Below the pieces are notes generated by a model, which was given only the letters and a program-made list of their open reading frames with translations, did no database searches and was not told where the DNA came from. Below are positions 1 to 5,793 of a stretch of DNA of 6,429 nucleotides, in pieces; position 1 is the first letter of the stretch, and every line of letters begins with the position of its first letter. The translations under genes and the position numbers were made by a program. Origin of the DNA: Campylobacterales bacterium (lineage in GTDB: Bacteria; Campylobacterota; Campylobacteria; Campylobacterales; Hydrogenimonadaceae); assembly GCA_027065635.1 (NCBI GenBank), contig JAMONQ010000168.1, forward strand, positions 1-6,429, in the 5' to 3' direction.

Positions 1-135
1 GTCGAAAAAAAGAACGATACCGCACGCTACAAAGAGGACAGAGAGTATGCGAAAGGGTGGGACGACGGCTATGAACGCTGCTATGGAAACGCCCAGATGG
101 AACAGGATCTTTCGATACCTGAAATCTTGAAGTAG
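1..135 (+). CDS. C-terminal fragment of an unrecognised protein
   Basis: Frame 1 is open from the first base to a TAG at 133-135, giving the last 44 residues of a gene that begins upstream of the window. The tail is strongly charged, with a Lys/Asp/Arg/Glu-rich stretch followed by an aromatic-Gly segment (KGWDDGYERCYG, residues 18-29 of the fragment), and ends in PEILK. I do not recognise the family and assign no function. Base composition is closer to the later housekeeping genes than to the AT-rich cassette that follows. Together with the 104-base gap and promoter candidate downstream, this suggests a separate transcription unit from the next two genes. That the frame is coding is inferred from its lack of internal stops and its normal amino-acid mix. 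The fragment is short, so confidence is moderate. Confidence 0.6.
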   Translation, partial: VEKKNDTARYKEDREYAKGWDDGYERCYGNAQMEQDLSIPEILK

Positions 136-167
136 TCACCTACATCAATTCTTTTCAACTCAAAATG

Positions 168-207
168 TTAAGTAGTTTATAAAATAAAACAATCTATAAT
201 AAATAAT
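168..207 (+). promoter_or_regulatory. Candidate sigma-70 promoter of the L,D-transpeptidase-like cassette
   Basis: A perfect TATAAT lies at 195-200 in very AT-rich DNA and predicts a transcript start near 206-207, about 33 bases before the ATG at 240. No good -35 hexamer is seen at 17-base spacing. TTAAGT at 168-173 is a poor match and about 21 bases away. Campylobacterota promoters often lack a clear -35 box, so the -10 alone is reasonable evidence, though AT-rich DNA yields chance matches. Confidence 0.5.
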
Positions 208-239
208 TGTTGAATTTTATATTACAAGGGTGGACTTTT

Positions 240-623
240 ATGGCTGATCTTGTTTTTGAAAGGGATGAGAAAACACTTTACTGGCCTAAAAAACGTCTAC
301 AATGGGACGCAATCAGTGGGCCGTTTGGTGCCGGTCCTTTGCCTCCGGGACTTTATGATATAGGCAGGAGAGAGATAACCGGGTATACTCAAAATATAGC
401 ACCTTCGTATCGAGACAGTACGGGTAAAGGTTTTTTCATACCGATCTATCCAAGATTTCCTACATCTCGAGGCAAGTATGGCGGGAGGCTGGGTATTCAC
501 CCCGACGGTAATGTTCCCGGAACTTTAGGTTGTATAGGATTGACGAATGCGGATACCACTACTTTTTATGAAGCGATAAAAGAGACATCTGCCGGATCCA
601 AATTGATTCTTTTGGTAAAGTAG
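240..623 (+). CDS. YkuD/Tlde1-like (DUF2778-type) L,D-transpeptidase-fold protein, possible secreted cell-wall effector
   Basis: This 127-residue protein has the hallmarks of small L,D-transpeptidase-fold proteins. An N-terminal SG...GPLPPGLYDI block (residues 26-41) matches the SG...GPIPPGxYxI pattern of DUF2778/Tlde1 proteins. The catalytic block GRLGIHPDGNVPGTLGCIGL (residues 82-101) places His87 and the nucleophile Cys98 in the H-x-D-G...G-T-x-G-C-I arrangement. YkuD enzymes cut or cross-link peptidoglycan tetrapeptide stems in the periplasm, or exchange D-amino acids on them. There is no signal peptide or membrane segment, so the protein would need a dedicated export route, as type VI secretion effectors of the Tlde1 family do. 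The ATG at 240 is chosen because AAGGGTGG (226-233) precedes it by 6 bases. The in-frame TTG at 207 lacks a ribosome site and sits at the predicted transcript start. The next gene follows after 6 bases. Fold assignment is fairly sure; the effector role is inference. Confidence 0.8.
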   Translation: MADLVFERDEKTLYWPKKRLQWDAISGPFGAGPLPPGLYDIGRREITGYTQNIAPSYRDSTGKGFFIPIYPRFPTSRGKYGGRLGIHPDGNVPGTLGCIGLTNADTTTFYEAIKETSAGSKLILLVK

Positions 624-629
624 GGCTGT

Positions 630-1076
630 ATGCATAAAGTGTTCATTGCTTGGATTGCACTTTTTTTTATATCTTGTGCATATCCGGGGTCGTCGATAAG
701 CAATATTCGCTTTTTCGACTCATACGGTAAACAATATTTTTTAGAAGATGGTGCAAATGAGATTAAAGAGAACTATGGCCTGCAAAAGGCACCAAAGACA
801 GTCGTTATTGTAGCATCCGATCCGAACTCCAAAAGGCTGGAGTCCCAGCTGAAGATTGTTTCCGAGATAGATCCTGAAAAGTATCGTTATATCTATATCG
901 TAGGCAATAGCAAAAAAGCGGATAAATCGGGCTATTATATATTGCCAAGGGATAGTGAAAAGTTACTCGGTGGCGAGGAGTTTAGAGTGATCGTAATAGG
1001 CAGAGGAGGAAAGCTGCTGAAAAACAGTGTAGCTATTTTGTCTAAAGATGAAATTATCCGCTATCTTATGAGATGA
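630..1076 (+). CDS. Small predicted lipoprotein/periplasmic protein with thioredoxin-like (DUF4174-like) body, candidate immunity partner
   Basis: The product has 148 residues. Residues 1-16 look like a secretion signal: Lys3, a hydrophobic core (VFIAWIALFFIS), then Cys16. FISC is a loose lipobox because Phe sits at -3, so lipidation is likely but not certain; plain periplasmic export is the alternative. The mature part alternates strands and helices: TVVIVASD (57-64), YRYIYIVG (85-92) and FRVIVIGRGGKLLKN (118-132), then a C-terminal helix ending YLMR. This resembles the thioredoxin-like DUF4174 pattern, though no CxxC active site is present, and the family call is tentative. The gene begins 6 bases after the L,D-transpeptidase-like gene, with only a weak ribosome site (AAGTAGGG), so it is probably translated from the same message. 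An exported partner directly behind a signal-less cell-wall enzyme fits an immunity protein. The signal-peptide codons contain a run of eight T (661-668). Confidence 0.75.
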   Translation: MHKVFIAWIALFFISCAYPGSSISNIRFFDSYGKQYFLEDGANEIKENYGLQKAPKTVVIVASDPNSKRLESQLKIVSEIDPEKYRYIYIVGNSKKADKSGYYILPRDSEKLLGGEEFRVIVIGRGGKLLKNSVAILSKDEIIRYLMR

Positions 1077-1124
1077 TTTTTAGAGGTGCGCTGCAAATAA
1101 CACTCTGTAAAATTACATGTACTC

Positions 1125-3074
1125 TTATCCCTCAAGCTCCTCTTCAAGCTCCAGCAGCTCCAGGTAGCGGTCCGCTTTGGTATTGTATTCCACTTCCAGT
1201 TCGTTCAGCTCGTCGGTTAGATTCTGTATCCCTTTTTCTTGGTAGCACTCCGGGTCGCAGAGACATTCGTTCAGTTTGGCTATCTTCTCTTCGAGTACCT
1301 CTATCTGCTCCGGAAGCATATCCAGTTCACGCTGCTCTTTGTAGCTGAGTTTCTTCTTTTTTCTGGTCGACGGCCGATGGTCGGTAGTCGATGGTGTTGT
1401 TTTGGTTTGCAGCTCGTGTTCGAAACGTTCGAGGCTTTTTAGCTCCTTTTCGATAGCCAGAAATTCGGAGTAGGGCTGGTAGCTCTCCTCGACGATACCG
1501 TGCCCTTTGAAGATGAAGAGCTTTTTTGCGATCTTGTCGACGAAGTAGCGGTCGTGGCTGACGAAGATGAGTGCGCCGGGAAAGTTCAGCAGGTACTCTT
1601 CGAGAATGTTGATGGTGGGAATGTCCAGATCGTTGGTGGGTTCGTCCAGAATGAGGCAGTCGACCTTTTTGGTAAACAGAAGCGCGAGTGCCACCCGGTT
1701 CTTTTCGCCGCCGCTTAAGACCCCTATCTTCTTGTCGAGATACTCTTTGGGGAAGAGGAAATTTTTCAGATAGCCGTAGACGTGCATGTTTTTCCCCTGG
1801 ACATCTACCCGGTCGCCGCCGAAGGGGCAGAAGGTCTCTATGAGGTTTTTGTCGTCATCGAGCATTTCGCGGTGCTGGTCGAAGTAGCCTATTTTGAAGT
1901 CACCGCGCTTGATGATACCGCCGTCGGGCTTTTCGCGTCCAAGCAGCAGGTGTAAAAACGTGGATTTGCCGCTGCCGTTTTTTCCGACGATGGCGATGCG
2001 GTCTTTTTGCAGAATCCGGTTCGAGAAGTTGTGTATGAGCAGTTTGTCGCCGAGCCGTTTTTCCAGGTGTTCTATCTCGAAGAGGACCTTTTTCCGGCTG
2101 ACACCCTCTTCACGGTTGAAGTGGTGCTTTTCGCGTTCGAGCTCCAGTTTTATCTTACGGATGGCAGAGGGGTTTTTTTTGGCCTGCTCTCTCATTTCGA
2201 GTACCCGCTTTTTGCGTCCTTCGTTGCGCTTGAGCCGTGCCTTGACGCCGCGGCGCAGCCACTCCTCCTCGGCTTTGAGAAGTTTGAGCAGGTTCTCGTG
2301 CTCTTTGGCCATGGCGTGCAGCAGCTGCTCTTTTTGGTGCAGATAGCTTTCGTATCCGCCTTTGAAACTTCTGAGTCTGTGGTCTTCTATCTCGACCGTA
2401 CGGGTGGCGATGCGGTCGATGAAGTAGCGGTCGTGCGAGATGAGCAGCAGGGTGAACTTCTCTTTGAGCAGCAGCTCTTCCAAAAACTCGACCATGTAGA
2501 CGTCCAGGTGGTTGGTCGGTTCGTCCAGCATCAGGATGTCTGGCTTTTTAAGCAGCAGCGACGCCAGGGCCACACGTCTTTGTTCCCCGCCGCTGAGGAG
2601 ATTTACCGGGCGTGTTTCGTAGGTTTTGAGGTCGAACTCCTTTAGTATCCGCTCGATCCTGTCGTCGAGGTTCCATGCGTTGTGATAGTCGAGAAACGAG
2701 GTGAGTTGCGCATGCTCCTGTAGAAGGGCCTTGTTGTCGAACGCTTCGGCGAGCCCGGCTGAAACCTCTTCATAGCGGGCTTTGGCCTCTTTGATATCAG
2801 TGAGTTCGTTCTCTATCGCCTCCCTGACCGTAACACCCGGCTCGAAGCTGGGCTGCTGAGAGAGCATCTCTATGCGGATTCCCTGCCTGACGATACGTTT
2901 GCCGGCATCCGGCTCGATTTCGCCGCTGACGATCTTCATGAGCGTCGATTTTCCGCTTCCATTGCGGCCGACGATCACGATTCTTTCATATTCATCAATA
3001 TGAAAGCTGATTCCTTTAAAGATAACCTGAGATTCGAACTGTTTGTCAACGTCGAGCAGATCGACAAGTGCCAT
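1125..3074 (-). CDS. uup: ABC-F family ATPase Uup
   Basis: This is a full-length 649-residue ABC-F protein with two ATPase domains and no membrane segments, so it is soluble and ribosome-associated rather than a transporter. Domain 1 has Walker A GRNGSGKST (36-44), signature LSGGEQ (160-165), Walker B with DEPTNHLD (184-191) and SHDR (213-216). The charged linker (about 243-330) carries EWLRRGVKARLKRNEGR, the Uup-type form of the P-site tRNA interaction motif. Domain 2 has GKNGSGKST (364-372), LSGGEKNR (453-460), DEPTNDLD (477-484) and SHDR (506-509). A C-terminal coiled-coil hairpin (about 575-649), another Uup trait, follows a low-complexity linker. Members bind the ribosomal E site and are linked to ribosome assembly, stalled ribosomes and, in E. 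coli, transposon precise excision. The ATG at 3074 has AAAAGG five bases upstream. The gene is convergent with the cassette and divergent from the protease operon, so it is probably monocistronic here. Confidence 0.96.
   Translation of the reverse strand: MALVDLLDVDKQFESQVIFKGISFHIDEYERIVIVGRNGSGKSTLMKIVSGEIEPDAGKRIVRQGIRIEMLSQQPSFEPGVTVREAIENELTDIKEAKARYEEVSAGLAEAFDNKALLQEHAQLTSFLDYHNAWNLDDRIERILKEFDLKTYETRPVNLLSGGEQRRVALASLLLKKPDILMLDEPTNHLDVYMVEFLEELLLKEKFTLLLISHDRYFIDRIATRTVEIEDHRLRSFKGGYESYLHQKEQLLHAMAKEHENLLKLLKAEEEWLRRGVKARLKRNEGRKKRVLEMREQAKKNPSAIRKIKLELEREKHHFNREEGVSRKKVLFEIEHLEKRLGDKLLIHNFSNRILQKDRIAIVGKNGSGKSTFLHLLLGREKPDGGIIKRGDFKIGYFDQHREMLDDDKNLIETFCPFGGDRVDVQGKNMHVYGYLKNFLFPKEYLDKKIGVLSGGEKNRVALALLFTKKVDCLILDEPTNDLDIPTINILEEYLLNFPGALIFVSHDRYFVDKIAKKLFIFKGHGIVEESYQPYSEFLAIEKELKSLERFEHELQTKTTPSTTDHRPSTRKKKKLSYKEQRELDMLPEQIEVLEEKIAKLNECLCDPECYQEKGIQNLTDELNELEVEYNTKADRYLELLELEEELEG
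1363..1397 (-). repeat. Imperfect heptanucleotide tandem repeat in the Uup linker
   Basis: Read on the plus strand, five consecutive seven-base units are CTGGTCG, ACGGCCG, ATGGTCG, GTAGTCG and ATGGTGT, with a loose NNGGTCG consensus. They encode residues 560-571 (TPSTTDHRPSTR), the low-complexity hinge between the second ATPase domain and the C-terminal coiled coil. The units are degenerate, so this could be chance, but the seven-base period is visible by eye. Confidence 0.45.
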
Positions 3075-3091
3075 GCGTACCTTTTCTTACA

Positions 3092-3104
3092 AAGTTGATT
3101 TATA
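3092..3104 (-). promoter_or_regulatory. Candidate -10 element for uup
   Basis: On the minus strand the sequence TATAAA (complement of 3099-3104) lies about 25-30 bases before the uup ATG and predicts a start near 3092. No recognisable -35 sits at 16-18 bases; TTGCAA (complement of 3117-3122) is only 12 bases from it. Weak, but it is the best -10 match in the short divergent gap. Confidence 0.3.
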
Positions 3105-3127
3105 TGTATGTATGAATTGCAAAGAGA

Positions 3128-3157
3128 TTTTAACCTATCTTGGCTATAATCACCATT
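3128..3157 (+). promoter_or_regulatory. Candidate promoter of the M48 protease-prmC-DUF4149-ABC operon
   Basis: A perfect TATAAT at 3145-3150, preceded by CTTGGC and a T-rich stretch, predicts transcription starting near 3157, about 44 bases before the chosen protease start. The layout (T-rich stretch, TTGG, TATAAT, no clear -35) is typical of sigma-70 promoters in Campylobacterota. It lies in the 126-base divergent gap with uup. Since downstream genes overlap or nearly touch, it may drive the whole plus-strand operon. Confidence 0.6.
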
Positions 3158-3183
3158 ATCTTGAATAGACGGGGGAGCTAAGC

Positions 3184-3204
3184 ATGAAAGGCAAATGTAT
3201 ATGA
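3184..3204 (+). other. Possible six-codon leader ORF (MKGKCI) before the M48 protease
   Basis: An ATG at 3184 is preceded, six bases away, by GGGGGAG (3171-3177), the most Shine-Dalgarno-like site in this leader. It opens a six-codon reading frame ending in a TGA at 3202-3204. That stop overlaps the ATG at 3201 of the protease in an ATGA arrangement. Ribosomes ending here could restart directly on the protease gene. It may equally be a chance ATG. No amino-acid bias or attenuator hairpin is seen. Confidence 0.35.
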
Positions 3205-4454
3205 GTATGATCGAATTGCTCTCCGTAATCTTTTTTCTGTATGTATTGATCAAAGTCTATATCAGCGTTATGCAGATCGGCTTCGTCGCGCGTGCAAAAC
3301 ATATGAATCCGGTTTTGATGACCCCCAGCCGCTATATGAAAGCGGCGAACTATCTTATCTCGACAGAACGGGTCAAGATCGTGGAGACGCTGATAGAGTA
3401 TGCTCTCTTTGTATTCTGGCTTTCTTGGGGAATCCGCTGGCTGGATACCCTGACATGGAACCTGGACCCGATTCTTCAGGCCGTCATAGCCGTCAACCTC
3501 TTTCTTATCGTAAACTATATCGTGGAGCTTCCTTTCTCCATCTACAAGACCTTCGTGATCGACGAGAGGTTCAAGTTCAACAACATGACCCCGGACCTTT
3601 TCATAAGCGACCAGCTCAAAAGCGGGCTGATGACACTGGTGATCGCCTCGATCCTGAGTGCGGCGATAGCGTGGATAATCATGCATGTCCCGATGTGGTG
3701 GTTTTTCAGTTTTCTTCTGATTTTTGCGGTAATCGTTTTGGTGAACCTTCTCTATCCTACCGTCATCGCCCCGATGTTCAACAAGTTTACACCGCTTGAA
3801 AACGAGGAGCTGAGCGCCAAAATCAAAGAGCTTCTCGAAAAGAGCGGGTTTGAGAGCGAAGGGGTTTTCGTCGTGGATGCCAGCAAGCGGGACTCCAGGC
3901 TCAACGCATATTTCGGAGGCCTTGGAAAGAGCAAGCGAGTCGTCCTCTTCGATACCCTGCTCAACAAGCTGAACGATAAAGAGCTGCTGGCGGTGCTTGG
4001 GCACGAGCTGGGCCATTTCAAGCATCACGATATCTACAAAAACATCGGAATGCTCGGCGGTATTTTGTTTGTGGGATTCTATATCTTCGGACATATACCT
4101 ACAGGGTTTTTCATGGAGCTGGGTGTCAGGGAGACCCCTGCCATGCTGATGGTCCTTTTTATGCTTCTTATTTCAGTCTTTCTGTTCCTGTTTATGCCGA
4201 TCATCAGTTTTGTAAGCAGGAAAAACGAGTACGAAGCCGACAGATACGCTTCCAGGCTCTGTAACGCTTCCGATCTTGTAAGTGCGCTTAAAAAACTCGT
4301 GGATGAAAACCAGAGCTTCCCGAAAGCGCATCCGCTTACCATCTTTTTCTACTACTCGCATCCGCCTATCGTGGAGCGGCTCAAAGCGCTCGGAGACAAA
4401 AGTGTTGCCGTCGATAAGAGCGATGAAGCGCTTAAAGGAGAGTGCAGCCTGTGA
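3201..4454 (+). CDS. M48 family (Ste24/CAAX-protease type) integral membrane zinc metalloprotease
   Basis: The protein has 417 residues from the ATG at 3201; residue numbers here use the alternative ATG at 3195 (419 residues). Zinc motif HELGH occupies 270-274, with the third ligand probably Glu345 in NEYEADRYA, matching Ste24. A conserved SHPPIVERLKAL block (388-399) lies near the end. The N-terminal half is the M48A membrane domain, with hydrophobic segments near 6-30, 66-84, 92-114, 145-164 and 168-190; two more flank the zinc site (about 285-300 and 317-340). Bacterial relatives degrade or process membrane proteins; CAAX prenyl substrates do not exist in bacteria. The start at 3201 is preferred because AAAGG (3187-3191) is 9 bases upstream; 3195 is only 3 away and 3207 is 15. 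Its TGA overlaps the prmC GTG. Family assignment is firm; substrate unknown. Confidence 0.93.
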   Translation: MSMIELLSVIFFLYVLIKVYISVMQIGFVARAKHMNPVLMTPSRYMKAANYLISTERVKIVETLIEYALFVFWLSWGIRWLDTLTWNLDPILQAVIAVNLFLIVNYIVELPFSIYKTFVIDERFKFNNMTPDLFISDQLKSGLMTLVIASILSAAIAWIIMHVPMWWFFSFLLIFAVIVLVNLLYPTVIAPMFNKFTPLENEELSAKIKELLEKSGFESEGVFVVDASKRDSRLNAYFGGLGKSKRVVLFDTLLNKLNDKELLAVLGHELGHFKHHDIYKNIGMLGGILFVGFYIFGHIPTGFFMELGVRETPAMLMVLFMLLISVFLFLFMPIISFVSRKNEYEADRYASRLCNASDLVSALKKLVDENQSFPKAHPLTIFFYYSHPPIVERLKALGDKSVAVDKSDEALKGECSL

Positions 4455-5278
4455 CGATAGAAGAGGCTTTGAAAAAAGCTTCCGGTATGCTCAGGTCGGC
4501 CGCTTCCAGACCGCGGCTCGAAGCCGAGATACTGATGTCCCATTTTCTGGGCTGGGAGCGGAGTCGGCTCCATGCCTATGCCGGTGATACGCTTGAAGAG
4601 TATGAAGCCTATTTTGCGTTGATCAAAAGGCGGGAGCGTTCCGAACCTATCGAGTATATAACCGGAAAAGTTTCGTTTTACGACATCGAGCTCGAAGTGG
4701 GGCCCGGAGTTCTCATAGCCCGTCCCGAGACGGAGATTCTCGTCGAGAAGGCTGCAGAGATCATCTCGAGATACGGCATACAGAGCGTGGCCGAAATTGG
4801 TGTCGGAAGCGGCGCTGTCAGCGTCGTGCTTGCAAGGAAATTTCCGCATCTGCATATAGTCGCTACCGATATCAGCGAAGCGGCGCTCGCGTATGCCGAA
4901 AAAAATGTAAAACGGTATGGACTGACCGACAGAGTCGAGCTGGTAAAGAGCTCCCTCCTTGACGGCGTGAAGCGCGAGGTCGATATGGTCGTTTCCAACC
5001 CGCCCTATATCAGTGAAGATTTCGAACTTCCTTCACCGTTGCACTACGAGCCGTTTCAGGCTCTTGTCGGCGGGAGGCAGGGAGATGAGCTTTTAAAAGA
5101 GATTGTCGATACTGCAAGTGAACGGAATATAGCCCATCTCGTTTGTGAGATGGGCTATGACCAGCGCGAATCTATCCGTGCCTATCTTCGTGAAAAGGGC
5201 CTTGCCGAACCGCTCTTCTATAAAGACCTTGCCGGACTGGATAGAGGATTTTATCTGAATCTAAAAGGAAACCAATGA
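4451..5278 (+). CDS. prmC: Release factor glutamine methyltransferase PrmC (HemK)
   Basis: PrmC uses S-adenosylmethionine to methylate the glutamine of the GGQ motif in release factors RF1 and RF2, which improves translation termination in the cytoplasm. From the GTG at 4451 the protein has 275 residues, normal for the family. The N-terminal helical substrate domain ends with EPIEYITG (66-72) and GVLIARPETEILVE (86-99), both diagnostic of PrmC. The methyltransferase fold has motif I EIGVGSGA (115-121 region), acidic Asp140 after strand 2, and the catalytic NPPY at 183-186. The GTG at 4451 is chosen because it overlaps the protease stop as GTGA and has AGGAG (4436-4440) ten bases upstream. The in-frame GTG at 4442 is one base from that site, too close to use. 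The stop overlaps the next ATG as ATGA. An unusually perfect inverted repeat lies inside the gene at 5129-5158. Confidence 0.95.
   Translation: MTIEEALKKASGMLRSAASRPRLEAEILMSHFLGWERSRLHAYAGDTLEEYEAYFALIKRRERSEPIEYITGKVSFYDIELEVGPGVLIARPETEILVEKAAEIISRYGIQSVAEIGVGSGAVSVVLARKFPHLHIVATDISEAALAYAEKNVKRYGLTDRVELVKSSLLDGVKREVDMVVSNPPYISEDFELPSPLHYEPFQALVGGRQGDELLKEIVDTASERNIAHLVCEMGYDQRESIRAYLREKGLAEPLFYKDLAGLDRGFYLNLKGNQ
5129..5158 (+). repeat. Perfect 12-bp inverted repeat (6-base loop) inside prmC
   Basis: The arms ATAGCCCATCTC (5129-5140) and GAGATGGGCTAT (5147-5158) are exact reverse complements around the loop GTTTGT. In RNA this would be a stable 12-bp hairpin, with a possible U-G closing pair outside. 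It lies within codons for NIAHLVCEMGYD. No T-run follows, so it is not a standard intrinsic terminator. Confidence 0.85.
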
Positions 5279-5778
5279 AACAGCCGAACTCTCCCATAGA
5301 GCTCTCTATGCCCAAATACCTCTGGATACCCTATCTTATGCTCCTTGGGATCACGCTTGGCATCGGTCTGAGCGCCGGTGTGTTTGCGGCTCCTGTTATC
5401 TTTCATGCCGACGATCTGCTTGGCGGAGGGGTGCTGACCCACTACCAGGAGGGGCTTATAATGACCCAGATATTCATGAAGAGCAATATAGTCGTAAACA
5501 TTACCTGTGCCGCGATCCTGGTGGCGGAGGGGTACCACTTTCTGCGCTTCTACCGTGACCCCATAACCTTCTACAGCGCTTTTGTCACAGTCTGGACCGG
5601 CTTCATGTTTACCCTCTACTACACGCCGCAGATTTTGGAGTTTCAGGCACAAGGCGAGTCGATACTCGAAAATGAGCTTTTTCAAAAAGCGCATATCGCT
5701 TCTGAGTGGGATTTCAAGATCTTTGTGGTAGCATTGGCGATACTTTTGGGACGATATCTTTACAGAAAAATCGTCTGA
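5275..5778 (+). CDS. DUF4149 (TMEM205-like) integral membrane protein
   Basis: The 167-residue product is a small polytopic membrane protein with four likely membrane segments, near 15-43, 70-88, 98-118 and 145-163. The first contains the GLSAGVFAAPVIF pattern (31-43). The C-terminal portion FQKAHIASEWDFKIFVVALAILLGRYLY (136-163) resembles the conserved His/Ser/Glu region of DUF4149 proteins. The molecular role of this family is not established and I assign none. There is no signal peptide distinct from the first membrane segment. The ATG at 5275 overlaps the prmC TGA as ATGA, with AAAAGGAAACC just upstream as a ribosome site (AAGGA around 5266-5270), so translation is probably coupled. Only 15 bases separate it from the ABC ATPase gene. 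This neighbourhood suggests an envelope-related function. Family call is from pattern recognition, not a profile search. Confidence 0.82.
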   Translation: MKQPNSPIELSMPKYLWIPYLMLLGITLGIGLSAGVFAAPVIFHADDLLGGGVLTHYQEGLIMTQIFMKSNIVVNITCAAILVAEGYHFLRFYRDPITFYSAFVTVWTGFMFTLYYTPQILEFQAQGESILENELFQKAHIASEWDFKIFVVALAILLGRYLYRKIV

Positions 5779-5793
5779 TGCCAAGGTGACGGA

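Noticed and set aside
207..239. TTG start at 207 for the L,D-transpeptidase-like protein
   Set aside because: It has no ribosome site and sits at the predicted transcription start, and the extra residues (LLNFILQGWTF-like) are not a signal peptide. The ATG at 240 has AAGGGTGG at good spacing.
1077..1112. Possible terminator hairpin in the convergent gap
   Set aside because: TTTT, AGA and GTG can pair with CAC, TCT and AAAA around a 12-base loop, but with several bulges and no T-run after the stem on either strand. Too weak to call a terminator.
2317..2336. AGCAGCTGCT palindrome followed by T5 on the plus strand inside uup
   Set aside because: It is antisense to the gene, short, and arises from repeated Gln/Leu codons; not supported as a terminator.
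2007..2645. 212-codon plus-strand frame opposite uup
   Set aside because: It is antisense to the Uup linker and ATPase domain 1; the Val/Phe/Glu-rich translation is typical of a shadow frame.
3103..3114. Three TATG tetranucleotides in the divergent gap, as a possible phase-variable repeat
   Set aside because: Three units are too few for a credible contingency repeat and may be chance in AT-rich DNA.
3156..4094. 312-codon open frame antisense to the M48 protease
   Set aside because: It lies opposite a gene with clear HELGH and membrane-domain motifs, its translation is compositionally odd (His/Asp/Gln-rich), and no ribosome site or family is recognisable. It is a codon-bias shadow.
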